DNA of 64,000 nucleotides, from contig NZ_FMAE01000007.1 of the NCBI RefSeq assembly GCF_900094575.1, positions 1 to 64,000 of the forward strand, given 5' to 3'. The notes beneath the pieces were generated by a model. That model was not told the DNA's origin, did no database searches, and worked only from the letters and a program-made list of their open reading frames with translations. Of the stretch, positions 1-7,609 are shown piece by piece. Position numbers and translations under genes: made by a program. How positions within the stretch are numbered: position 1 is the stretch's first letter; every line of letters begins with the position of its first letter. Origin of the DNA: Bradyrhizobium yuanmingense. GTDB lineage: Bacteria > Pseudomonadota > Alphaproteobacteria > Rhizobiales > Xanthobacteraceae.

Positions 1-1109
1 CCTCCGATCCCGAGAACGGCTTCATCGTGGTGACGCAAGTCGGCAGCCAGACCTTTGGCATCGTCGTCGATGGCGTGTTCCACACCGAAGAAATCGTGGT
101 CAAGCCGATGTCGACAAAACTGCGTCACATCGACATGTTCTCCGGCAACACCATTCTGGGCGATGGCGCGGTCATCATGATCATCGATCCCAACGGCATC
201 GCCAAGGCGCTCGGCGCCGCCGGCTCCTCGGCCCATGACATGGGTGACGAAGCGGCCGGCCATCACATCGGAAGTGGCGAGCAGACCACCTCGCTCTTGG
301 TGTTCCGCGCCGGCTCGTCGCAGCCCAAGGCGGTTCCGCTCGGCCTCGTCACGCGCCTGGAAGAGCTGCCCGCCGACAAGATCGAGTTCTCGAACGGCCG
401 CTACATGGTGCAGTACCGCGAGCAGCTGATGCCGCTGGTGGCCATGGAAGGCGTCACCATTGCGAGCCAGGGCGCCCAGCCGATCCTGGTGTTCGCCGAC
501 GACGGCCGCTCCATGGGCCTCGTCGTCGACGAGATCATCGACATCGTCGAGGAACGGCTCAACATCGAGGTCGGCGGCTCCTCCTCCGGCATTCTCGGCT
601 CGGCCGTGATCAAGGGCCAGGCCACCGAGGTGATCGACGTCGGCCACTTCCTGCCGATGGCGTTCGCCGACTGGTTCACCCGCAAGGAGATGAAGCCGTC
701 GCTGCATTCGCAGTCGGTGCTGCTGGTCGACGACTCGGCCTTCTTCCGCAACATGCTGGCGCCGGTGCTGAAGGCCGCCGGCTACCGCGTCCGCACCGCG
801 CCGACCGCGCAGGAGGGCCTCGCGGCACTGCGCGCCCAAAGCTTCGACGTGATCCTGACCGACATCGAGATGCCCGACATGAACGGGTTCGAGTTCGCGG
901 AAGTCGTCCGCTCCGACAACAACCTCGCTGCGACGCCGATCATCGGCCTGTCGGCGCTGGTGTCGCCGGCGGCGATCGAGCGCGGCCGTCAGGCCGGCTT
1001 CCACGATTACGTCGCCAAGTTCGACCGTCCCGGCCTGATCGCGGCGCTGAAGGAGCAGACCGCGGGCGCCGCCGGCGCCTCCGAGCTGAGCCGGGCGGCC
1101 GCGGCTTAA
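1..1109 (+). CDS. cheA: Chemotaxis histidine kinase CheA, hybrid with C-terminal receiver (5' partial)
   Basis: The reading frame is already open at the window edge, so the kinase and HPt domains lie upstream. What remains is the end of one CheW-like regulatory (P5) domain, a second CheW-like domain (motifs such as VPLGLVTRLEELP and GLVVDEIIDIVEE), and a full receiver domain of about 120 residues at the C-terminus with the phospho-acceptor Asp in VILTDIEMPDMNG. CheA normally phosphorylates CheY and CheB and couples to receptors through CheW. A fused receiver is known in alphaproteobacterial CheA hybrids, where it may act as a phosphate sink. It is first in the operon with cheW 32 bp downstream. 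The protein ends in an alanine-rich tail. Confidence 0.93.
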   Translation, partial: SDPENGFIVVTQVGSQTFGIVVDGVFHTEEIVVKPMSTKLRHIDMFSGNTILGDGAVIMIIDPNGIAKALGAAGSSAHDMGDEAAGHHIGSGEQTTSLLVFRAGSSQPKAVPLGLVTRLEELPADKIEFSNGRYMVQYREQLMPLVAMEGVTIASQGAQPILVFADDGRSMGLVVDEIIDIVEERLNIEVGGSSSGILGSAVIKGQATEVIDVGHFLPMAFADWFTRKEMKPSLHSQSVLLVDDSAFFRNMLAPVLKAAGYRVRTAPTAQEGLAALRAQSFDVILTDIEMPDMNGFEFAEVVRSDNNLAATPIIGLSALVSPAAIERGRQAGFHDYVAKFDRPGLIAALKEQTAGAAGASELSRAAAA

Positions 1110-1141
1110 ACCTTGAGCGGCATGGACCAGGAGACACTGAA

Positions 1142-1612
1142 ATGAGCAAGAAGACCCAGTCCAGCGAAGGCGCCATGGTCGAATACGTCACCGCGATGAT
1201 CGGCGGCCAGCTGTTCGGCCTGCCGATCTCCCGCGTCCAGGACGTGTTCATGCCCGAGCGCGTCACCCGCGTGCCGCTGGCCTCGCGTGAGATCGCGGGC
1301 GTGTTGAACCTGCGCGGCCGCATCGTCACCGTGGTCGACATGCGCTCGCGCCTCGGCCTGCCCAAGGACGAGGACGGCAAGACCGCGATGGCGGTCGGCG
1401 TCGACCTACGCGGCGAATCCTATGGCCTCCTGATCGACCAGATCGGCGAGGTGCTGCGCCTGCCCGAGGACGGCAAGGAAGAAAACCCCGTCAACCTCGA
1501 CCCCCGCATGGCCAAGCTCGCCGGCGGCGTCCACCGCCTCGACGGCCAGCTCATGGTCGTCCTCGACGTCGACCGCGTCCTCGAGCTCGCGCCCGAGATG
1601 ATGGCGGCCTGA
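1142..1612 (+). CDS. cheW: Chemotaxis coupling protein CheW
   Basis: This 156-residue protein is a single CheW domain, the adaptor that links chemoreceptors to CheA at the membrane. The typical core is visible as GVLNLRGRIVTVVDMRSRLGLP (residues 53-74, written here in part: LNLRGRIVTVVDMR) and the second half GLLIDQIGEVLRLP. The length is normal for the family. The start follows a GGAGACACTGAA stretch with a weak Shine-Dalgarno. It lies between cheA and cheY in the same direction, and a small GC hairpin (about 1615-1631) follows the stop codon, which could tune expression of the next gene. Confidence 0.95.
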   Translation: MSKKTQSSEGAMVEYVTAMIGGQLFGLPISRVQDVFMPERVTRVPLASREIAGVLNLRGRIVTVVDMRSRLGLPKDEDGKTAMAVGVDLRGESYGLLIDQIGEVLRLPEDGKEENPVNLDPRMAKLAGGVHRLDGQLMVVLDVDRVLELAPEMMAA

Positions 1613-1686
1613 TACGGCGGCATTGCCGCCGAGGGACTTGCGATTGGAAGTGCCCCCGCAAAGGGGGGAAGGAAGCAGAGGTTCAC

Positions 1687-2052
1687 ATGCGAACTTGTCT
1701 CGTCGTTGATGATTCCAGCGTCATCCGAAAGGTTGCGCGCCGGATCCTGGAGGGGCTCGACTTCCAAATCCTCGAAGCCGAGGACGGTGAGAAGGCGCTG
1801 GAGGCCTGCAAGCGCGGCCTGCCGGACGCGGTGCTGCTCGACTGGAACATGCCGGTCATGGATGGCTACGAGTTCCTCGGCCATCTCAGGCGCATGCCCG
1901 GCGGCGACCAGCCCAAGGTGGTGTTCTGCACCACCGAGAACGACGTCGCGCATATCGCGCGCGCTCTGCACGCCGGCGCCAACGAATACATCATGAAGCC
2001 GTTCGACAAGGACATCGTGACGGCGAAATTTCAGGAAGTCGGCCTGATCTGA
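1687..2052 (+). CDS. cheY: Single-domain response regulator CheY
   Basis: This 121-residue stand-alone receiver domain has the acidic pair in VVDDSS (residues 6-11), the phospho-acceptor Asp52 in LLDWNMPVMDG, and a C-terminal Lys in IMKPFDKD. It has no output domain, as expected for CheY, which binds the flagellar switch when phosphorylated by CheA. A strong purine-rich ribosome site (GGGGGGAAGGAAG) lies upstream of the ATG. Its position between cheW and cheB supports the chemotaxis role; single receivers outside such operons can have other roles. Confidence 0.93.
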   Translation: MRTCLVVDDSSVIRKVARRILEGLDFQILEAEDGEKALEACKRGLPDAVLLDWNMPVMDGYEFLGHLRRMPGGDQPKVVFCTTENDVAHIARALHAGANEYIMKPFDKDIVTAKFQEVGLI

Positions 2053-2127
2053 GCGATCGCCCGGAGGCTGAACGGATCCTTCGGCGCTTGTTTTCAACTG
2101 AACCGTTTCAGTCTGAGTTGGTGTGTA

Positions 2128-3315
2128 ATGAGTGTTGCGTTCGCAGGTAATTCGACCACGGGCACGTCGCGCGAAACCGGGCCGCTGCGGGTGATGATCG
2201 TCGACGACTCGGTCGTCATCCGCGGTCTGATCTCGCGCTGGATTGGTGCCGAGCACGACATGGAGGTCGCGGCCTCGCTGCGCACCGGGCTCGAGGCGGT
2301 CAACCAGCTCGACCGCATCAATCCCGATGTTGCCGTGCTCGACATCGAAATGCCCGAGCTCGATGGCCTCTCGGCGCTGCCGCAACTGCTCGCCAAGAAG
2401 CGCGATCTCGTCATCATCATGGCTTCCACCCTGACCCGCCGCAACGCGGAGATCAGCTTCAAGGCGTTGTCGCTCGGCGCAGCCGACTACATTCCCAAGC
2501 CGGAATCGACGCGTGAGGCGTCGGCCGCGGACATTTTCCATCACGACCTGATCCAGAAGATCCGCCATCTCGGCGCGCGGCTGCGTCGCAAGTCTGCGGT
2601 TGCGAGTCCGCCGCTGGCGCCGGCGAGCCCGGCTCCCGTCGCGCGCAGTCCTGTCGCGCGGCCTGCCGCGCCTGCGCCCGCTCCGGCCTCCTCGTCAGGC
2701 TCGGTGTCAACGCGTCCGTTCTCGACCCAGGCGCCCAAGGTGCTGTTGATCGGCTCCTCGACCGGCGGTCCTCAGGCGCTGATGTCGCTCGTCACCGAGC
2801 TCGGCGCCGTGATCGATCGCTTCCCGGTGCTGATCACCCAGCACATGCCGCCGACCTTCACCACCATCCTGGCCGAGCATCTGGCGCGCTCGAGCCGCCG
2901 GCCGGCGGCCGAGGCGGTCGACGGCGAGCCGGTCAAGCCGGGACGGATCTACCTCGCACCGGGCGGCAAGCACATGCGCGTCACGCGCAGCGGCGCCGAT
3001 CCTGTGATCGCGCTCGACGACGGCCCCGCCGTCAATTTCTGCAAGCCTGCGGTCGATCCGCTCTTCACCTCCGCCATCGACGTCTGGCACGGCAACATCC
3101 TCTCGGTGATCCTGACCGGCATGGGCTCGGACGGCATGCGCGGCGGCAAGGACATCGTCGCGGCCGGCGGCAGCGTGATTGCGCAGGACGAAGCCTCCAG
3201 CGTGGTCTGGGGCATGCCCGGCGCGGCGGCCAATGCCGGCATCTGCGCGGCGATCCTGCCGCTCAACCAGATCGGCGCCAAGGTCAACCGCCTGTTCGCT
3301 GGAGACCGCTCGTGA
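2128..3315 (+). CDS. cheB: Protein-glutamate methylesterase/glutamine deamidase CheB
   Basis: CheB removes methyl groups from chemoreceptor glutamates for adaptation. The 395-residue protein has an N-terminal receiver (residues 20-140, phospho-acceptor Asp72 in VLDIEMPELDG), an Ala/Pro-rich linker (about 155-200), and the methylesterase domain. The catalytic triad is Ser211 in GSSTGGP, His239 in TQHMPP and Asp335 in GMGSDGMRGG. The linker is longer and more proline-rich than in enterobacterial CheB. The stop codon overlaps the GTG start of cheR (GTGA), so the two antagonistic enzymes are probably translationally coupled. Confidence 0.96.
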   Translation: MSVAFAGNSTTGTSRETGPLRVMIVDDSVVIRGLISRWIGAEHDMEVAASLRTGLEAVNQLDRINPDVAVLDIEMPELDGLSALPQLLAKKRDLVIIMASTLTRRNAEISFKALSLGAADYIPKPESTREASAADIFHHDLIQKIRHLGARLRRKSAVASPPLAPASPAPVARSPVARPAAPAPAPASSSGSVSTRPFSTQAPKVLLIGSSTGGPQALMSLVTELGAVIDRFPVLITQHMPPTFTTILAEHLARSSRRPAAEAVDGEPVKPGRIYLAPGGKHMRVTRSGADPVIALDDGPAVNFCKPAVDPLFTSAIDVWHGNILSVILTGMGSDGMRGGKDIVAAGGSVIAQDEASSVVWGMPGAAANAGICAAILPLNQIGAKVNRLFAGDRS

Positions 3316-4184
3316 CGCCCGCAGATTACGACTATCTGCGCAAGTTCCTGAAAGAGCGCTCCGGTCTCGATCTCTCCGCCGACAAGCAATATCTGGTCGA
3401 GAGCCGGCTGCTGCCGCTCGCCCGCAAGGCAAGCGTTCCCGGCATCCCCGACCTCGTCCTGAAGATCAGGAACGGCGACGGCCGGCTTGCGACCGACGTG
3501 GTCGAAGCGATGACCACCAACGAGACGTTCTTCTACCGCGACAAGATTCCGTTCGATCACCTGCGCGACACCATCCTGCCGGGCCTGATCCAGGCGCGCG
3601 CGGCGCGCAAGTCGCTTCGCATCTGGTCGGCGGCCGCCTCGACCGGGCAGGAGCCCTATTCGATCGCGATGTGCGTGAAGGAGATGGGCGCGGCGCTCGC
3701 GGGGTGGCGCATCGAGATCGTCGCCACCGATCTGTCGCAGGAGGTGCTGGAGAAATCCAAGGCGGGCCTCTACAGCCAGTTCGAGGTGCAGCGCGGCCTG
3801 CCGATCCAGCATCTGGTGAAATACTTCACGCAAACCGGCGAGCTCTGGCAGCTCAACGCCGACATTCGCGCCATGGTGCAGTTCCGCCAGCTCAATCTGC
3901 TGCAGGACTTCTCCCATCTCGGCACGTTCGACGTGATCTTCTGCCGCAACGTGCTGATCTATTTCGACCAGGACACCAAGGCGGTGATTTTCGAGCGTCT
4001 GGCGAAGGCGATGGAGGCCGACGGCACGTTGCTGCTCGGGGCGGCCGAATCCGTCGTCGGCATCACGGACGCGTTCCGCCCCATCGCCGATCGCCGCGGG
4101 CTCTATCAGCTCAACCCCGCGCGCTCCGGCCGTCCGATGGGCGGATTGATGCCGCAGCCGCTGAAGGTCGCCGCGGCGAGATGA
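3312..4184 (+). CDS. cheR: Chemotaxis protein methyltransferase CheR
   Basis: CheR transfers methyl groups from S-adenosylmethionine to receptor glutamates. The 290-residue protein has the N-terminal helical domain with TTNETFFYRD (about residues 68-77) and the Rossmann methyltransferase domain with IWSAAASTGQEPYS (about 103-116). CRNVLIYFD is the usual late motif. I took the GTG at 3312 because it overlaps the cheB stop as GTGA and because the N-terminus MTPADYDYLRKFL matches where CheR proteins begin. It is the last gene of the che operon, and a long palindrome follows eight bases after the stop. Confidence 0.96.
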   Translation: MTPADYDYLRKFLKERSGLDLSADKQYLVESRLLPLARKASVPGIPDLVLKIRNGDGRLATDVVEAMTTNETFFYRDKIPFDHLRDTILPGLIQARAARKSLRIWSAAASTGQEPYSIAMCVKEMGAALAGWRIEIVATDLSQEVLEKSKAGLYSQFEVQRGLPIQHLVKYFTQTGELWQLNADIRAMVQFRQLNLLQDFSHLGTFDVIFCRNVLIYFDQDTKAVIFERLAKAMEADGTLLLGAAESVVGITDAFRPIADRRGLYQLNPARSGRPMGGLMPQPLKVAAAR

Positions 4185-4191
4185 GTTCTCT

Positions 4192-4339
4192 TTGTCATTC
4201 CGGGGCCGCGCATAAGCGCGGAGCCCGGAATCCATAACCACAGGCCATCGAAATAGGCAGGCGGTTAGACCAGGGCCATTTCATCCGACTGTGGTTATGG
4301 ATTCCGGGCTCGCGACTTTGTCGCGCCCCGGAATGACAA
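4192..4339. repeat. Intergenic long palindrome, family A (copy 1)
   Basis: Two arms, TTGTCATTCCGGGGC... and ...GCCCCGGAATGACAA, are imperfect reverse complements over about 50 bases each, with an inner pair ATGGATTCCGGGCT/AGCCCGGAATCCAT and a loop of about 45 bases. It fills the gap between convergent cheR and the ygiC-like gene and could end transcription both ways. A second copy with the same core lies at 16859-16964. Confidence 0.85.
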
Positions 4340-4341
4340 AA

Positions 4342-5502
4342 TCACAAAATCGCATGCGGTAAGAACCGCGAGCGGTTGCCCGTGATCGGGCTCTCGTCCT
4401 CGCGGATCGATATCCCGCAGGGCTCGTGGTTCACCAGCCAGCTTCCGATCACCGGATAGCAGCCCGAAAAGTTCGGCAGCGGTGACAAGGCCTGACGTAC
4501 GAAACCTTCGGCGCCGTACGGCCCCGTCTGCTCGTCGAGCGGCATGCCGCCGGAGACCAGCGTGACATTGGCGCCTTCGCGCGACAGCAGCGGCTTGCGC
4601 ACATAGGACGTGCCGAGCTCGGCGGCGCGCGGATCGTCCTCGAAGAAGGCCGGCAGCAGATTGGGATGGTTCGGAAACATCTCCCAGAGCAGCGGCAAGA
4701 TGCCCTTGTTGGAGAGCACCGCCTTCCACGGCGGCTCGATCCAGCGCGTTGGCGCATCCTTCAGCTTTGCGCCGAAGGCGTCCTGGAACATCCATTCCCA
4801 GGGATAGAGCTTGAAGGCGAGCGCGATGTCGTTCTCGCCGAGATCGACGAAGCCGCCGGCCTCGTCGCGCCAGCCGACCTGCTCGATGTCGAGCAGCGTC
4901 GTCGAGAGTCCGGCCTGGCGCGCGGTGTCTTCGAGATAAGCGAGCGTGCCGGCGTCCTCTTCGTTGCCGGTGATCCCTGTGAGATGGACGTGACGGCTCC
5001 CAGCGATCTCCTTCCATGCCGCGATCAGCCGCTCGTGGATGGAGTTGAATTGGTCGGCACGCGAGGGGATGACGCGGCGTTCGATCGCCTGTTCGAGCCA
5101 GGTCCATTGGAACACCGCGGCCTCGAAGATCGAGGTCGGCGTGTCCGCGTTGTATTCGAGCAGCTTTGCCGGCGACTTGCCGTCGAACCTCAGATCGAGC
5201 CGGCCGTAGAGGCTGCGGTCGTCGCGCTTCCAGCTCTCGACGATCAGGCCCCAGAACGCTTCCGGAATCTTCAGCCGTCGCAAGGAACGCTCGTCGCCGA
5301 TGACGCGGCCGGCGAGTTCCAGGCACATCGCGTCGATCTCGCCGGTCGGCGCCTCGATGCCTCGCTCGATCTCCTCCAGCGTAAAGCCATAATAGGCGCG
5401 CTCGTCCCAATAGCGCTCGCCGTCGATGGTGTGGAAGACGAAGCCGCATCGTGCGGCGGTCTCCCGCCAGTCGTCGCGCTCGAGGCAGGTGATGCGCTGC
5501 AT
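4342..5502 (-). CDS. Glutathionylspermidine synthase-family ATP-grasp protein (YgiC/YjfC-like)
   Basis: This 386-residue protein resembles the C-terminal synthetase half of glutathionylspermidine synthase. It has the ligand-binding segment LEYNADTPTSIFEA (about residues 117-130) and the ATP-grasp segment RKPLLSREGANV (about 298-309). Stand-alone members such as E. coli YgiC and YjfC are ligases whose substrate is not settled; no amidase domain is attached here. It is the last of three leftward genes in the same order as yjfL-yjfM-yjfC of E. coli, with only 3 bp after the preceding gene. The family call is firm; the substrate is unknown. Confidence 0.85.
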   Translation of the reverse strand: MQRITCLERDDWRETAARCGFVFHTIDGERYWDERAYYGFTLEEIERGIEAPTGEIDAMCLELAGRVIGDERSLRRLKIPEAFWGLIVESWKRDDRSLYGRLDLRFDGKSPAKLLEYNADTPTSIFEAAVFQWTWLEQAIERRVIPSRADQFNSIHERLIAAWKEIAGSRHVHLTGITGNEEDAGTLAYLEDTARQAGLSTTLLDIEQVGWRDEAGGFVDLGENDIALAFKLYPWEWMFQDAFGAKLKDAPTRWIEPPWKAVLSNKGILPLLWEMFPNHPNLLPAFFEDDPRAAELGTSYVRKPLLSREGANVTLVSGGMPLDEQTGPYGAEGFVRQALSPLPNFSGCYPVIGSWLVNHEPCGISIREDESPITGNRSRFLPHAIL

Positions 5503-5505
5503 GGA

Positions 5506-5886
5506 TCAGCCGCCGCCCGAGAAGCCGTGGCCGAACGAGCCGAAGCCGCCGCGGCTCACGCTGCTATGGCTGACATTGGACGACGTTCCCGACGAGGAAT
5601 GGCTGGAGGAATCGCCGCTGAACAAGCTCGATCGCGACGACCAGCGCGAACTGCTGCCGCCCGACGAACTGCTGCTGCTCGTGCAGGTCGTGGTCGTCTG
5701 CCCCGGCACGGCGCCGGGCGTGGGCTCGCAGTTCTGCCGCGGCATCAAGGTATAGGCCGTGGTGCCGACGGCGATCGTGCCCATCACCAGCAGCGCGACG
5801 TGGCCGGAGCGCTTCACCGGCGGTCGCGGCGGCTCGGCGACTGGCCGGCGCTTGCCGAACTCCTTCTTGGCGGGTTTGTCGGCCAT
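5506..5886 (-). CDS. DUF1190/YgiB-like serine-rich membrane-anchored protein
   Basis: This 126-residue protein has a basic N-terminus, one hydrophobic segment (about residues 29-46), a Cys-containing stretch (RQNCEPT, TTTCTS) and then a tail made almost only of Ser, Gly and a few His, ending in GFSGGG. This layout and its place next to a YgiC-like ligase match the YgiB/DUF1190 family. I infer an envelope-facing tail anchored in the inner membrane. The biochemical role is unknown. The low-complexity tail makes family assignment by eye only moderate. Confidence 0.72.
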   Translation of the reverse strand: MADKPAKKEFGKRRPVAEPPRPPVKRSGHVALLVMGTIAVGTTAYTLMPRQNCEPTPGAVPGQTTTTCTSSSSSSGGSSSRWSSRSSLFSGDSSSHSSSGTSSNVSHSSVSRGGFGSFGHGFSGGG

Positions 5887-5887
5887 G

Positions 5888-6292
5888 TCAGTAGATCATG
5901 CTGGCGGCGTTCAGCAGGCCCGCGGCGAGCGAGGACAGGCCGAGCCAGATCGCCGGGGCAAGCTCGCCGTCATCGATGCGCCTCGACAAGTCCGGCACCG
6001 GAACCTTGACGAGATAGAACACGATGACCTGCACGATCAGCGCGATCGTCGCCCAGATCAGGCAGTCCAGCACGTTGGCCGAATGCGCGATGGCGCTGAC
6101 CAGCGGCGCCACGAAGCCGAGCAGGCTGAGCCCAAGCGCGATCGCCGCGGCCGGCTGGTTGTCGCGAATGAGCTGGAATTCGTTATGCGCCGTGATGCGG
6201 GTGTAGACGAACAGATAGGCCACGATCACGATCAGCCCGGTGCAGAAATAGACCAGGAAGGCGGGCAGGCCGGCGAGTGATTGCAGGATCAT
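5888..6292 (-). CDS. DUF350 family inner-membrane protein (YjfL-like)
   Basis: This 134-residue protein has four hydrophobic segments (about residues 8-28, 47-68, 74-96 and 112-132), the pattern of the DUF350/YjfL family, which usually occurs as one or two such units. It is first in the three-gene leftward set and ends one base before the next start, so co-translation is likely. In E. coli the same trio occurs twice (yjfLMC, and ygiB/ygiC), which supports a shared membrane-linked function, not yet defined biochemically to my knowledge. Confidence 0.8.
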   Translation of the reverse strand: MILQSLAGLPAFLVYFCTGLIVIVAYLFVYTRITAHNEFQLIRDNQPAAAIALGLSLLGFVAPLVSAIAHSANVLDCLIWATIALIVQVIVFYLVKVPVPDLSRRIDDGELAPAIWLGLSSLAAGLLNAASMIY

Positions 6293-6381
6293 CGTTTCCC
6301 CATCGTGCAGCGACCATTCGTCGGCAGGGGAAGGCTAGGGGTTCAAACGTTAAGCTTCCAATGAAGCGTCCCCCCAAAACG

Positions 6382-6405
6382 AAAACCCCGCCATTTGCGG
6401 CGGGG
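6382..6405 (-). terminator. Rho-independent terminator of ctrA
   Basis: Read leftward, a 7-bp GC stem (CCCCGCC/GGCGGGG) with a 6-base loop is followed by TTTT. It lies 50 bp past the ctrA stop codon. Confidence 0.85.
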
Positions 6406-6455
6406 TCCAGGCTGGGAGGAGCGAGCCTGACTGGGCTCGCGACGTAACCCAGGGA

Positions 6456-7157
<702 letters not shown>

Positions 7158-7236
7158 GCCAGTTCCCCATAGTCGCCGCTCCTGGGCGTCAGGTCGGCCG
7201 CATTCGCGGCACTCAACAAAACGCCTTTGAACAACT

Positions 7237-7406
7237 GATTCGGATCCTGACAACAGATGGTTAACAAAGTCTGATTCTGGAACGCAAGTCCCCCCGGTGC
7301 AATTTTTGTCGAATCGCCCTAAGGTCTTGCGTACGAAGCAGCTTTCGTTACCCGATTCCGTTCAAGCTCCACTTTAAGAGACGGGCCTAACCGACTCCCG
7401 CGACTC
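7237..7406. promoter_or_regulatory. Cluster of six GANTC (CcrM methylation) sites in the ctrA-fliI control region
   Basis: GANTC occurs at 7237, 7273, 7311, 7354, 7393 and 7402. One GANTC per 256 bases is expected in random sequence, so six in 170 bases is a strong excess. CcrM methylates this site in alphaproteobacteria, and in Caulobacter a GANTC in the ctrA promoter ties transcription to replication. Here the cluster could act on ctrA, on fliI, or on both. Confidence 0.75.
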
Positions 7407-7472
7407 AGCCTTCTTCTGAAGGGGAGGCACGCTCAGTCTCAAAGACAGTGACGCAATGATTAATGATGCGGG

Positions 7473-7487
7473 TAAACACGAAGTTAA
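7473..7487 (+). promoter_or_regulatory. Candidate CtrA box upstream of fliI
   Basis: TAAA-N7-TTAA matches seven of eight fixed positions of the TTAA-N7-TTAA consensus for CtrA. It is 119 bp before the fliI start and 316 bp from the ctrA start. Short AT-rich matches can arise by chance, but this one lies in the expected place. Confidence 0.45.
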
Positions 7488-7560
7488 GCGCCGTTCAGAA
7501 ATATGGCGAAACTTAAGGTTTTCACCGTGATGTCCCGGGATCACCGAAGGCGACCATCTC

Positions 7561-7609
7561 ATGAGGACCCTCATATGAAGGTGCGCTGCTGATGAAGGCC
7601 CCCCGATGA
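7561..7609 (+). promoter_or_regulatory. Chain of three 5-codon leader ORFs coupled to the fliI start
   Basis: Three mini-ORFs follow each other: 7561-7578 (MRTLI), 7575-7592 (MKVRC) and 7592-7609 (MKAPR). Each stop codon overlaps the next start (ATGA, TGATG, ATGA), and the last stop overlaps the fliI ATG at 7606. The first uses AGG and ATA, codons rare in such GC-rich genomes. This could be a translational coupling or attenuation leader, or coincidence. Confidence 0.35.

Noticed and set aside
4666..6009. 447-codon rightward frame over the YgiC-like and YgiB-like genes
   Set aside because: It spans two real leftward genes and their junction and has shadow-type composition.
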